64,000 nt of DNA from the NCBI GenBank assembly GCA_026770025.1, contig JAMXDE010000012.1, positions 496,001 to 560,000 on the forward strand, in the 5' to 3' direction. Source of the DNA: Craspedostauros australis (lineage: Eukaryota > Bacillariophyta > Bacillariophyceae > Mastogloiales > Achnanthaceae). A program made the translations under genes and the position numbers. This document shows positions 9,104 through 21,566 of the stretch, in pieces. Every line of letters starts with the position of its first letter. Within the stretch, counting starts at the first letter, position 1. Under the pieces are notes generated by a model, which was not told the origin of the DNA, did not search any database, and saw only the letters and a list, made by a program, of their open reading frames with translations.

Positions 9104-12100
9104 TTACTGCTGGTGCGATGATGAGGTTCTCCAGTACCCACCGCTTGCGTCGACGGCAAGCAGGGCCTCGCTGACGCTAGTGACATCTGCTCTGCGGATT
9201 CTGTGGATGCTGTCGAACACGCCCTCGCCGATGAAACCTGCCTTGTGCGCCAGGAAGCATGCGACGTGGACAGCCTTTTCGAGATGCAAGGAATCAATCT
9301 TCTTCTTCTTCTCAACCTTATCTTTGGGCTTGCCGCCGCTGTTGGTGTTGCCATCCTTCATCTTGTCCTTGTCCTTGGCCTTGTCCTTGGCCTTGTCCTT
9401 GCTGCCATCCTTGTTCTTCGGCTCTTTGTCGCGTGCGACGCGGCGGAACTGCTGCGTGTCCATGTCGAACGATCGAAGGTCGACTCCCTTGTGGTACAAA
9501 AAGTACAGCATGCGCTGCATGTGCGCCTCACTTGGCCTGTAGTGACCGGAGTGCGGATACAGCCGGGTGATGCAGCCATTCTCATCCGTGAGGATGATGC
9601 CAGCGGATGCCACCGCCTTGCCGCCAAAGAAGGAGGAATGGTGGAAGCGCTGCTTGGACTGCCCGTGGATGGACGTGATCTTTTCCGCACCGTACATCAC
9701 CCCGTCACGAAGGACGAATATCCAACCGTCGGTGCCTGTGCAAACAGGATCGCCATCGACGTCGACCACGAGGCCTCTTCCGTTTTCGGCTGTTTTGATG
9801 TCGAGCGCGTACCGTTCAGTGGTTTTGGAGTTAGTGATGTACAGCACAGTGTCGGCATCCAGGACAGATCGAGGACACTCGTCCAGATTCGGCAGAGGCT
9901 GACCGGCCGCTTCACCTTTGGAGTCCAACCAACTGAAGAAGTTGTTTGTGGGGAAGCTGAGCTTCTCCCAGTACCTGTAGTACAGTCGAAGATTCTTGCC
10001 GTATCTGTGGTACTTGTCGCTCACCTCGAGCCATGCCTTGCGATGCAGCTGTGCGTAGTTCCCTCGCTGTATGCCACGCTTGGTGATTTCCGGCGGATTC
10101 GCGCAGATTCCCTTGTACACGACCTCGTTGCTTTCGACTCCATCATTTAAGTCGTCAAGGAAAGTTGCCGAATCTCCCTCGAACGGCCATGCTGGTCGGA
10201 CTTTGCGCTTTGCTGGGGCCTGTGAGTTTGCTGTGTCTGGTCTGGTGACTACCTGTATGCTCTGGATACTGACCTGCAGCGGAGGCTTGGAATTGACGAC
10301 ATCGTGCTCGGGAACGTTGCTCTCGTCGTGAATGCTCGCGCTCTGACTTTGGCCGGTAGCGGCATTGCCGTTGCCTCGGATTTGCTTACTATCACGATCA
10401 TGCTCCTGCTCGTGTTGAGTCTCCTCGGGTTGCCCCAGCACAGATTTCTTCTCATCTGCCGTCGGTGCCGTGCCAACGGATCGTTGATGGAATGACACGT
10501 CGGCAACATCGAATCCCGACACGTCTTGTGATTCGCCATGACGCGTTGGGAGATGAATCTCCTTCGGCTCGAATGATGCGTCATCATCATCGTCGTCAGG
10601 ATCGTCGTCGTTGTCTTCGATGATACACAGCTCGTCTCCACGTCGCATGGGGATTCGTTCCCCGACTGCCTGTGCGAACTCCATGGCCTCGTTGACACGC
10701 CGTTGCTCCGCACGCTCGGCCTGAGCAGTTTCGTCCTTGTTCCTCTTCGCCTTTTCTCTCATGCTCGATTCGACCTCCTGAGCAACAGACACAGGGGATG
10801 CCGTGGTCTCCTCCTCGAGCTGGTCATCGCCACCCACATCGTTGTTGCTGTTGCCATTGCTTGTGTTGTTACCAGTGACAGCGGTGTTTTTGTTATTGTC
10901 GTTGTGCTTATTATCGCTGCTGATGTGGTCGCTGCTTTCCGTCGGGATTCTTCTCACCTCACCAGAGAGGCATCGGCGGAAGCCGCGTTCGGAATCCTTG
11001 TTTTTGCCGTCGTTGCTGCTGCTGCCGCTAGATGAGAGCGGCGGTATGGAAAAGTCTGCTGCTGGAGATTCTGCGGTTGTTGAAGGTTCCCGCTTCACAG
11101 GCATGGCTTGGTGACGAGGGCTGCAGTCATCGTTGCTCACCGTACCAAAGATGCTGTTAGTGCCCTGACTGTCCACGCTCGCACCTTTTGATGCTTGAGA
11201 TGGTGCAAGTCTTCTGAGGCTGCCTGTGCTTCCAAAGATTCCCGTGCCCATGCCAGCGCCGATGGCACTTCCGGTCGCATTTGTAGCATTCCCAATACTT
11301 CCGAATACACCACCACCACGAGCAGCAGCAGCAGCAGCAGAACCAGCAACAACGACAGGAGCAGTAGTGACAATGGCAGTGGCAGTGGCAGCACCGATAT
11401 CAAGACCCATCGCAGACACCGCTTTGGTGCTGTTGATTTTTCGGTGCAGAATGTGCCGTTGATTGAGAGGTGACACCTGCCGTTGCTGCGATGGTGGGAG
11501 CTGGGTCTGACGAAAGGATGAAAGCGAACCAAAGACTGTGGCGATGCCGCTTCTGCTCGTAGTTTCGTTTGCGCTGTCACTCACGCCCGCGCTTGCGTCC
11601 AAGTCCATGTTTGAGATCGAATGCGCGCTCGCATTCCCCAGGCTCGCTGTGTTGATGAACGGTGACCCCGATGGCTTTCTGGGTGGGGACGATGGAGATG
11701 GGTGGATGCGTGCGACCATGGGACTTGCAGTGATCGCAGCTGCTGGGATCATTGGCAGATCGTCGAGCGGCAGCGATCGATCCTTCGGTCTGAGGATGGG
11801 CGTGCCACCCGGTGAATACTGCGAAACCTGAGACGAGGCGTAGTGCATGGATTCCAACAGGTCAGCATCTTGCTCTCTCATCATGGGCGATACCTCGATC
11901 GAAGGGAAATTGCCGCTTCTGTCGCCTCTCTGATGCGTTGTTGATGGGGTTGAGAAGGTGTTGGGCGTCGGAGAAGTCAATACGCAGACATCATCGGTGC
12001 AGGTTTGAGCCTGGTGCTGGCTTCCTGCATTGGCCCCATCGATACCAACGCCGCTATCACCCTGATCCCGCTCATCCATCCCATCCAGGGACAGGAATGA

Positions 12101-12184
12101 CAGAGCTTCCGTGTCTGGTCCTGTTGCGGTTGCTGGTGCGACTGCGTCAGCTGCTGCGCCAGGCGCACTTGTTGTCCCCTGCAT
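9104..12184 (-). CDS. IQM-like calmodulin-binding-family protein with a long disordered N-terminus
   Basis: This is a 1026-residue single-exon protein; the first in-frame ATG is at 12184, since an upstream extension begins only with GTG. Residues 1-660 are low-complexity (Ser, Thr, Asn, Asp, Ala runs). The block at about 663-895 matches the conserved region of plant IQM proteins: AWLEVSDKYHRYGKNLRLYY, a WLD motif, LDECPRSVL, ERYALDI, DGWIFVLRDG, QRFHHSSFFGGKAVASAG and LYPHSGHYRPSE. A KDKAKDKAKDKDK-type linker follows, then a short globular tail. The IQ motif that precedes this block in plant IQMs is not evident; the segment in its place (FLDDLNDGVESN..) does not fit. Calmodulin binding is therefore not shown. 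IQM proteins are implicated in stress and calcium signalling, but the core has no established activity. It is convergent with eL24. Confidence 0.65.
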   Translation of the reverse strand: MQGTTSAPGAAADAVAPATATGPDTEALSFLSLDGMDERDQGDSGVGIDGANAGSQHQAQTCTDDVCVLTSPTPNTFSTPSTTHQRGDRSGNFPSIEVSPMMREQDADLLESMHYASSQVSQYSPGGTPILRPKDRSLPLDDLPMIPAAAITASPMVARIHPSPSSPPRKPSGSPFINTASLGNASAHSISNMDLDASAGVSDSANETTSRSGIATVFGSLSSFRQTQLPPSQQRQVSPLNQRHILHRKINSTKAVSAMGLDIGAATATAIVTTAPVVVAGSAAAAAARGGGVFGSIGNATNATGSAIGAGMGTGIFGSTGSLRRLAPSQASKGASVDSQGTNSIFGTVSNDDCSPRHQAMPVKREPSTTAESPAADFSIPPLSSSGSSSNDGKNKDSERGFRRCLSGEVRRIPTESSDHISSDNKHNDNNKNTAVTGNNTSNGNSNNDVGGDDQLEEETTASPVSVAQEVESSMREKAKRNKDETAQAERAEQRRVNEAMEFAQAVGERIPMRRGDELCIIEDNDDDPDDDDDDASFEPKEIHLPTRHGESQDVSGFDVADVSFHQRSVGTAPTADEKKSVLGQPEETQHEQEHDRDSKQIRGNGNAATGQSQSASIHDESNVPEHDVVNSKPPLQVSIQSIQVVTRPDTANSQAPAKRKVRPAWPFEGDSATFLDDLNDGVESNEVVYKGICANPPEITKRGIQRGNYAQLHRKAWLEVSDKYHRYGKNLRLYYRYWEKLSFPTNNFFSWLDSKGEAAGQPLPNLDECPRSVLDADTVLYITNSKTTERYALDIKTAENGRGLVVDVDGDPVCTGTDGWIFVLRDGVMYGAEKITSIHGQSKQRFHHSSFFGGKAVASAGIILTDENGCITRLYPHSGHYRPSEAHMQRMLYFLYHKGVDLRSFDMDTQQFRRVARDKEPKNKDGSKDKAKDKAKDKDKMKDGNTNSGGKPKDKVEKKKKIDSLHLEKAVHVACFLAHKAGFIGEGVFDSIHRIRRADVTSVSEALLAVDASGGYWRTSSSHQQ

Positions 12185-13439
12185 GGTATCGATGTATCGC
12201 CCTCTGGAAGTTGAGTCTGCGAGGGATCTCTGCGCTTCGATGTTCGCACGTCTCTGTTTTTGTGTGCTCTGCTTTGTTTTGCCTTGCTTCACTGCTACTC
12301 TGCTACTCTGCGATAAATACTGGAGCGCGCGCGTTTCAGTGCACGAATTCTGCGCCACTCAGAACTCTCACGTTGGGACAATTTGCTGCTTCTCTGTTTC
12401 ACTTCGTCGACAGCCACAAGCCTCTCCAGAGACGCGCTGCCCCCCCTTCCTTGGTTCGATGAGGCAGGTGACGGTGTTGCTGATCCTGCACCAAACGCAC
12501 TTCCACTATGATGAATCAAGTGACCAATGCTCGGGCAATGAATCGTCGTCCGAATCTGTCGATGGCGAATCTCTTTCCTCGTTTGCTCAACCTGTCTTCT
12601 TTTGCTTTCTCTTGTGATTGTCCACGTTTTGCGGGGAGGTGATGCTAAATAAAATATTTAATAATTAGTGGATTGTCCAGGCCTTTCTTGGAAAGACTTG
12701 TCCCAGTGATTGCAAAACTAACAATAGTACGACCTAATTCGTGAATGAGCCTCTTCAAGTACATTATGTACAATAACCAATATTATCACTGGTTTTCCGA
12801 TACATTTTGGTTGGAGGTGTGCGGTGTTGTGTGTCTTGTGTCGTGGGTTGCGTGTTCTTTGGCCTTGTTCAAACAAAAGCCTGGCAACGCCTGCCCCCAC
12901 ACCGGCAGTTATTTGGGGGGTAGAACACCGTCTAAGCCAATCATTTCGCTCGGAGAACATTGATCGTGCCAAGAATTGCTCTTTTGCGAAATCGTCCCCC
13001 CCGAAATTTCCCCGCTTGCTTGCTCCCGAAGGTCACACAAATCGCGCGCAACGCCACAATTCGCAAACCAAAACAAGCGCATGATCAACCAGAACGCAAC
13101 CAAACACGTCACCCACACAAACAAGCAAGTAGACAAGACGCAGAACCATGATGGAACGATGCAAGTCCAGAGCCTCCACAACACGAGCATCAGCACAATC
13201 TATGGGGATTTGTTTGGGTTGGATGCCTCACATCCGGGTGCGAGTACGAACATGAGTCCATGCGATAGTTTGAAATAGCACAACGATGTAATTTTGATGC
13301 ACACGTGTTTGCAGGATTCAGAGGATCCGCTCTGCGCGTACTCTACAGATATTCTTCTGTATTATACAGGCCATGCCCTTCATCGTGGTAAAACTATTAC
13401 TCCTTTCGTGCTCGGAAAGGCGCACGATTGATGGCATCG
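12185..13439. other. Intergenic region upstream of the IQM-like gene and downstream of URB1
   Basis: This is 1.25 kb. The left part should be the promoter and 5' UTR of the minus-strand IQM-like gene; the right part is the URB1 3' flank. Open frames such as plus-strand 12745-12963 lack any recognisable motif. Nothing else is supported. Confidence 0.35.
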
Positions 13440-16400
13440 CTACAAGTCCATCTCGAGCTTGTCCGTCTGTGGGGCCCCGGACGAGTGGCGGAGCGCATGC
13501 ACGCGCACCATGCATCGCTCCTCAATCGCTTCCTTCGCGCGTGGACCGAAAGAGATCGAAGGCTCTCGTTTCATACGTTTCAAAGCCTGCGTCAGCGAAT
13601 CGATCACGTTGTTGCACCCAGAGCTATCCTCGATGTTGATGGGCATATGGACGATCGCATTCACTATGGAAGCAAGGTCTGCCACCGATGCCGTCTGCTT
13701 CAGCAACCAAGCCACGTCGCGGATCTCCAACGATTGTCCATGGTGACCCGGTGGTACGAAAGTCGCTTGCACGGTACGCGCCTCGCCATCAACGTTGGCT
13801 TCAGCTGAAACTGTTGCGGACACGACATCTCCAAGCGTGCGGATCGTTCTCATGAAACGTTTCAACACCTCGCTCGTTTCTATGGTTTCTCCGGCTTCGG
13901 CTTCAGCTTCGTCCATCATCCCCAGCTTCCGCGATGCGACCGACACCAAACCTGCTATCAAGTTCCGAATCTCGCAAAGGTAGTTCGTGGAGGACGTGTA
14001 CGAATCTGGAAAGTTGCACGCGCCCATTGCCGCTTCATGAACCAGATCTAGGAGGGAGATGAATATCCTTGGTGAGGCCAGGATATCCGATCGCATGGCC
14101 ACTTCGCAGCTCAGCCAGGTCAGCAGCCCCAGCTTGGACACCAGGTGATGCACTGCCCGTTTTTGGCCGCCGTTGAGCATGCCTCGCAGCGCGTTCCACA
14201 CACCCATCAGCTCCCTCTCCAGATTCACAAAGCTCCCGCCATGCGAACTACCGTGCGAACTGCCACGCGCTGAGCCGTGCCTCATCAAGCTCTCTGCGTG
14301 CGACATGATCAATTCCGGAGCATGGCATGCCGCCACCAAGGTAAAGCAATGCTCATCGATGCAGCCGTGGAGCAGCAGCTGAAGCGCCCACACCCTTTCG
14401 CTGTGGGCTTGGACGGCATCTTCGCTGGCCGAGCAGAAGAATGCCATGAAGCCAGGCACTCGGTTGAGATCCTGGAAGGCGCCGTGGTCTGCGGACGATT
14501 TGAGGTAGTACCGATTCATCGGTGCGAACATCGGGTCTTCCGGTCTGGCGATAATGAAGCACGATTTTGCGATGAAGTATGCGACGATGCCAGGAAGTCG
14601 AGGGATGCTGGAACCATCCAGGCTTGGTGCGTCGCCCGTCGCGTGGCGGATGGCCAGTGCGCGTTGGATGGAGTTGATGAGCATGACGAGCTGCGGCCGC
14701 TGGCGCCAAGATGCCAGTCGGCGAGCCTCTTCGGATTGGCACACCTTGAGGATCATACCCACAATGCATATGCCCATTTGTCGGATGCTTGGGCACATGC
14801 TTGCGAGCGAAGCCATGGCGATGCTCAGCCCGCCCCTGTCGCACAGCTTTTGCACGAATTCTGCGCGCATCTTGTTGCGTCCTATTGTCGAATCATCCAT
14901 GTCCTTCAGCTGTCTGGTGCTGCCAAAACTGGTGCTGGTGTTGCGAGCGTTGTTATTGTGGCTATTGCTGTTGCTGTTTTGACGCGAGCGGCTGTTGGCT
15001 ATCTCTGCATCCATGGCGTCCGTGCTTGACGCCTCGGATGAATCATCAGTACTGACATCGCTGTCGCTGCCATCACTCCCGCCGTCTTCATTGTCGGTCA
15101 CCATCTGTGCATCATCACCACTACCAGCGTCGAATACGTTGAAGAATTCCAGCGAGGCGAGGAGCAACGGCAACAGGAAGGCCGGGCTGTACGGCACTCT
15201 TTGCCTCTGCTTTGCACGCCCGTGCGTCGTCTCGTTGGCGATCTCATCGGCATTGGAATAAGCATTGCCGTTGATAGTGGGCTGGGTTGTGAAAGGTGCA
15301 GCGGTGGAACCTTGGGCAGTATTTGTGACGTTAGCAAAGATGTTGGCAGGAACGCCGAGCTTTGCCGTTGCAGCGTCGCGGGTCAGCGCGGCATCCAGCG
15401 CACTGGAATTGACCACCCCGTCGTTCTGGTTCGTGCTAATAGGCGCAATCGAGTCAGATCGTGGGTACTTTTCGATGGTCGCATGCACCCTGGAAACATC
15501 CAAGGATTCCAGCAGCCAATCCCATGGCGACGCTCGCGACGGGTCAGATGCATCCTGGGTGTTCCATCGTAGGGAGTCGAGATGGGGGACTGACGAGGCC
15601 TGCAACAGCACAGAAAATGTATCCAGAATACAGTACGATGCATTCCAATAGTGAAGTAATCGGATGCACGTAGGACAGAGTGCATTCAAGATGAGATAGG
15701 TGAGCTGAGGTTAGTTCATGAATGCCGACGACACGAACACAAACGACACTGCCACCTCTGTTTACAACAGCGCACGTACCTTGCCATCGGCATTGTTGCG
15801 ATTTTGGATGTAAAATTCACGGAAGAGCTGATCGTAAAGCGTCGTTCCGGCGCGGAATGGTTTGGCTAACACAGCCCAAACTTCAGCGTCGACGGTAGGT
15901 TTGGAAGCAGCCGTCGAATAACAGCAAATGATGAGCTTCATCATCTCTGTGGTGTAGTCGTTGGAAGCAGATTCGTTGCTGAAAGCCTCGGCGAATTGGG
16001 AGTGGGAAACGATCATCTCGAAGATGTCGCTTGATTCTAGAGTTTGCCCATTGTCATCGCTTGTGTCCATTTCATGTACCAGGCCTGTTGTTTTGTCGGC
16101 GGTGGTGTTGTGGAAATCACAAACAACGAGACGTGCGACCTTGAGGCACAGTGTTTGCACTTCGCCCGCGTTGGCTACGATGCCATCCTTCAGAACCCGT
16201 CGGACCACTTGAGTGAAAAGCAGTGCCGCGGTGTCTCGTTCTGGCGTCGTGTGTCTATGTGATAGTCGATTCTGGGCGATGTCACAGATAACCAACATGA
16301 TGTTGGAAAGTGCGCCATCCACATCAAACTCATCAAACTTCTTCATCAGCCTGTTTTTTTGCTTTCTTACCCGTAGCATGTAGCGACATGCGCCATGCAG

Positions 16401-19400
16401 CAGGCTTGTGCTTAGCGATTGTGCGGATACAATGGATGGGTCTGATGATTCCGTCTTTGATATTGCGTGCATGATCGTTGTCGCAAGCTTCATTGTGCGG
16501 ATTCCCACATCGATCTGCCGTGGACCGATGGTCATATCCGCCTGATGATTCAGGATGTCACCAAGACGATCCCAGAGATCGTCAGGATAATGGTCAGGAA
16601 GCGCATTGGTCACCAGCTCTTCGATCACGTGCAGCAGTACCTCAGCTTCATCCATGCTGTCGGTTGCGCAAAGCTGGAGCAGGAAGAAGTTGAAGGATTG
16701 TTGCCTTTGCTGCCGCACCAGCAGCTGCTGCTCCTCTTCTTGTGCTTGGCTCGCATCGTCCACCCGAGCCTTCATTCGAGCAGCAATGTAGTTGTGCACA
16801 TACTGTTGCCATCGGGTGAACGAATCGGGATGTGTCTTCGTCGCAATACCGACTGCGGTATCCTGCAGATATCCACCATCAAAGTCGGAGACTGCTCGAA
16901 TGATTCGCAGCAAATCATCGACGACTTTTATGTTCGAGTTTTTCGCACAACCCAAGCAGCACTTCGCGAACACATCTGCTGGTTTCCTTACCAGCAGCGC
17001 CATGACAGTGGACGAATGATCATCATTGCTACACGCGTTGCTGCTGACCAATTGCGTCAAGTGAGTGGCAAAGGTTCGCGACTGTTCCTTGGAATCGCAA
17101 GCCATTGACCACCAGGTGTTGAAAACGTCGGCCGTCAGCTCGAGGCTCAGTGCTGTCGTTCTCGCTGCAGGTGCTGCGGCTCGTGGCGATGGTAGTATAT
17201 GAGATTCATCATATGAAGCCTCATTCAGAGTCAACTCCACCAGTTCGCCAAGTGATGCACTCGCGCCGGCCGATAGCTTGGCAAGCGCGACCTTGATGGC
17301 AATTGCAGATTCCGGCGGCACATGCGGCAGGACGATCTTGGCCACCAAGATATTTTCCATCAACGTATCATCCAGGTCTGGGGCTTTGCCTTGACCGCTC
17401 TCGCGAGTATGAAGTCTTCGCGAAACATCGTTGCCAAGTCGATCTGTCCCATGTGCAGCTTGAGATGCCGTCAACATCATAATCACCAGCTTTTGGTTGC
17501 TATCAATGTTGGCGATCATTCGGTACAGAAAGTCGTCGGCGACGATCCCATCCGGGATCTCTCCATTGCGCACTTTCTGCACAAAGATACACGCGACAGT
17601 GCTGAATCGATGTTGGAGCCGTTTCTGCTGTTGTTCCTGCCCCAGCTGGTCCCCCGCACTGTCGGCGACAACCAATAAGTGGAAAAGTGCTCGCAATGCC
17701 ACAATCAAGTTTGCACCAGAGTATTTGCACATCGCGCTCAACGCTTCTTCTTGGTCGTGGTCGCCGCCATCATGGTCGCCAATGACGGATGCATCGTGCC
17801 CGAATTTCCGCAGGGTCTGAAGAACAGGATCCCTTGCAAATAATCCGGGAAGAACCTGCGTTTGCACTCTCTCTTCTGTTGCTGTGCTCTGTGTCTTGCT
17901 TTGTAGTTCCTTCGGTGTTTGTGTCAGATACGCTGCGTACTCTTTGATGCTTGCGTCGATGGGAGCTTCGCATTTGGATATCACTTCTGCCAACAGCATC
18001 GGATTGGGTTGAAATAGCAAACACCGACGCAAGATGTAGGACATGATCTGGGACGCATTGCGTGCTTTCAGACTGTTCGTTCCGACCAGCAGCGATATCA
18101 TAAACCGCGAGCAAGGTCGCAGCAGCATGGATCGGATCGGTAGGCTGGGGTGGAAGGTGTGGCTGGATGGATTGCCACACGCGAAGATTTTGTTGCAAAA
18201 ATCATTGATGGAATCCGGGGACAAACAATCGATCCAGCACATCGTCTCGAATGATGAGTACTGACGATCCGAGATGTTGGTCTCGTCCCTTCCAAACAAG
18301 ATCGATTCCAGCATGATTTGCAGCAGCCCGCGCGAAATTTCGTAAATCAGCTTGGATGTTGCAGCGACGGCGATATGCGACGTTATGTTGAGGAGGTTGG
18401 ATGAGCACTGCATGTTAGGGTTGGCCTTGTATGCCCGTGTCACCGTCTCCAGCAGCCGCACCTGTGATGGCTTCGGCATTCGTTGGAATTCTCGCACGTC
18501 CGAAGGGAAAAGCTTGAACCAATCGTACTGCAAACCATCAAGCGTGCTCGGTAAAATCGTGAGGTACGTATCGATGGCGAGATGCAGATGATCAAGAGCG
18601 ATGGTCTTTTGGCGACGATCCGATGATGCCTTGGACGAGAACTTGGACCGCATTGCGAGAAGTTGTCCCAGTTCGGGCAGTTGGCGAGAGAGCGATGCAA
18701 CGATGCCATTCGTCAAGTCGCTGCTCATCTTGCCTTTGAATTCTTGCTTGAATGTTGCAAATCGCCGAACTACCGCGATAATGAATTGCAAGGTGCTGAC
18801 GACCAGGAGGGTATCGGGACTGAAGACGATCTTGTTGAGCTGCATCTTTTGGAACTTGCCGGGCATCAGGAAGGATGCCACATGCTCAGGCGTTTGTGAG
18901 TTCAGCCCTGCCATGATTCCCGATGATTCCATGCAACGCTTGGGTGAAGGACCCTTGGATGTGAGCATCGTCACCATCGCCAAGCGCGTGAGACAAGAGT
19001 ATTTGTGCTTTGCCAAGGGGAACGGTATGGCATTCACGAAGGGTTGGTAAAGGTGCGGGCAGGAGTTGAGAGCATCGAGAAGCAGATGGCGTGGCGTCTT
19101 CCCAACGTTCTGCTTTTGGTAGAGCTGCAACAGGATCTTGGTGAGCTGCGCGAGCGGATTCTTCGCCCACAAACCGCCACGGGCGATCAGCTGCAGCAAC
19201 GGTGACCGTTTGGGCTGGCGCAGAAGGAGAAGAAGGAAGTGCGCGGCTGCCGTCGACACCATCTCGTGGGCTGACTGCATTGCATCGCCGGGATCATTTG
19301 CAACGAGGTCGTCGATGGCGTGCGCTGACTTCATCGCTTTGGATTGGGTCGCCAATGCCACGATGGACGAAAGAGTGTCCTGACCCAACGAATCTGACAG

Positions 19401-20852
19401 TACCTTGCAGGTTGATGGAGACGCTCCCTCGCTGCAGTAACGGTACTGGATCGTGTCGATGAGAAGCCGCATGGTGAGGAGGAACTTGTCGGCGTGCGAT
19501 GAATGCTGCGCCGCTGTCTTCGTTCCCTCCGCGAGAGACATGTGGAGGATTCCAGGGCGTATCTTGCGCTCCCGGCTTCCCGTCGTCATGATGAAGGAGT
19601 CGATGCGTCGATCTCCCACGACCGCCAGCGTGACCGCGAGCCTGATGGCTTCAATCTTCGTCTCCTCGATGGCGCTGCTGGGTTGCTTGCTGGAATTCGC
19701 AGCTTTTGATTTGCCATCTACGCCGCTGTCCATCTTCGATTGGGCGCTGGTGCTTTGGCTTTGTTTTTGGGCTGCTGCTTGTGCTTGCACCTGCCTGGAG
19801 GTTTTGAGGAGAGAGGACAGGGCGCCATCGGATATCCGTTCCTGCACGGTCTCGGTGACGATGCGTGCGTTAGCGACGGTCGTGCAGGCGAGGTATCGCA
19901 GCACCCGCAGAGCGAAGGGCGAGAGGAGCTGCTGCGTTCCGTTGTTGCCGAGCTTTCCCTTGCCGTTGTTCGTTTCGTCATTGAAGACGGAGATGATATC
20001 CGCTAGGCGGTTGGCGGTGATCTGGTGGAGGAATCGTGATGCCAGGGGATTGAGCTCATCCTGGAGCCACTGCGCATCCTGCATGGATTTGAGGGCGAAT
20101 ATCTGCTTGCCAACGAAGTGCTGGATTCTGTGGATTGGAATCGCGGCCGTGATGAGCTCTGCCAGCGCGATGAGGTATGCCTTGTATATGGCTCTGGACA
20201 GACGCCCCCTGTGACGTCGCACGAGGATGCGGTGGATGGCAGCATCCGGCGCTGATGGAATGAGCTGCGAGCCAGTCAGCTCGATGGCCATGGGACTCTT
20301 GTTGAGGTAGGCCTTGAGGAATCCAGTGGGCCATTCTCCCTTGACCACGGTGCCCGTATCCCCCTTGGCAACGGAGGTCCCGACGAATTGGTTGCCCCAG
20401 CCGCCTGTATCTTCTTTCCACGCTTCGTTCTTTTTGAACTTTTTGCGGAATGGCAAGGTGGTGTCGGCATCCTTGGTGTCGTCCTTGCCATCAGGTTCAG
20501 TGTCTGCATCTGCATTGCTTCGTGTTTCTTGGTTATTTCCCTCATCGTTCTGATCGTTGTCATCATTGTTGTCATCATTGTTGTCATCATCGTTGTCATC
20601 ATCATTGTCATCAAGATGCTCCAAATGATCCAGGCCATCGTTCGGCGCATCTCGTTGAGACTGGTCGCCGCCATCTGCACTTCCTCCCACAAACCCTATT
20701 GGCCCAAGCATAGACAGCGCCGCTTTGCGCTGCGCTCGCACCGTCTCCGTGAACGACCTCAAGGCCGAGAGGACGGCATTCGGATTCTCGCCATTCAAGG
20801 CGGCCGCAAATTCGCTGGCGCCGATCGTTGTCGGTGGTCGTGGGCGCTTCAT
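13440..20852 (-). CDS. URB1: Nucleolar pre-ribosomal-associated protein 1 (URB1/Npa1)
   Basis: URB1/Npa1 is a huge helical-repeat scaffold of early 60S pre-ribosomes in the nucleolus. Exons 20852-15780 and 15704-13440 join across a 75-base intron (donor AAG|GTACGT, acceptor CTCAG) to give 2445 residues, close to the 2271 of human URB1. The phase is preserved, and the join reads through from ..NADGK to LTYLILNALCP. The N-terminal half matches the Npa1 region (GGLWAKNPLAQLTKILLQLY, LDALNSCPHLYQPF); the second exon carries the C-terminal domain (SPWDWLLESLDVSRV, YSPAFLLPLLL, DRGGLSIAMASLAS). An Asp/Asn-rich run lies near residues 80-125 and a second acidic/Ser-rich run in exon 2. The assignment rests on local motifs, order and length, since this family diverges quickly. 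The ATG at 20852 begins MKRPRPP, and the gene is divergent from LEO1. Confidence 0.85.
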
Positions 20853-21566
20853 CGTCGAAATGTCGAAGACGAGATCACAACGCCCTCAATGACTTTCCAG
20901 GACCGTCTTGATTGCCTGTCCGCGTTTGGTCTCTTTGGACGAGTATAGTATGTACGAGTATGGTGTTGGAATGAAGATGTGGAGTGGTGCTCGTATTATT
21001 AGTACTAGTATGGAGTGTGTAGAAAAAATGCCGACATGATGTGATGCCATGCTCCGCGATGTGACGTGACGTGACAGGATGCAGCGCAATGTGATGGGTG
21101 AATTCTTACCCACTTTTTGGTGGTTGGGCGAGAAGAACAATCATTCGGATGAATCGAAGATTCTGTGTTGGTACTTATGTAGGCCTATATTTGATTTGTC
21201 GCATTTTGTGCTGTCATCTGTCGAGGTGACTTTTGTGGTGATCCCAACGCAGCATCAAACGCCAACGGGCTGGACGACACGCAACAAACCCATGCCCACC
21301 AATGAAGCGACAGCATCGACAATGTCCAAGGCATCCCATTTGCATTGGAGAACAGGTATCACACCATAGATCGTGCTATACTCGTATCGCACTCCTACAT
21401 ACTCCTGTTTCTTCGTCTGCCAGAGACAAGGACTTGGAACATCCACGATCGCGGGACGAAGACGCAGAACGAGAGCATCATACTCGTACGACACGTAGTG
21501 TGTAATACAGTAGAGCGCTCTTGGTCGTGCTCTCTGGAGTAGTTGACGCAGAGGTAAACCGCGAAG
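20853..21566. promoter_or_regulatory. Divergent promoter region of URB1 and LEO1
   Basis: The 0.7 kb between two start codons is shared upstream DNA. It is unusually rich in the recurring motif: ACGAGTAT at about 20939, TACGAGTA at about 20953, TACTCGTA at about 21379 and again at about 21483. No coding potential is recognised. Confidence 0.5.

Noticed and set aside
9203..10150. 315-codon plus-strand open frame with hydrophobic runs
   Set aside because: It is antisense to the IQM-like core, whose conserved motifs are on the minus strand. The hydrophobic runs are the complement of Lys/Asp repeats.
12185..12358. Extending the IQM-like protein upstream of ATG 12184
   Set aside because: The frame is open but begins only at a GTG; no ATG is present before 12184.
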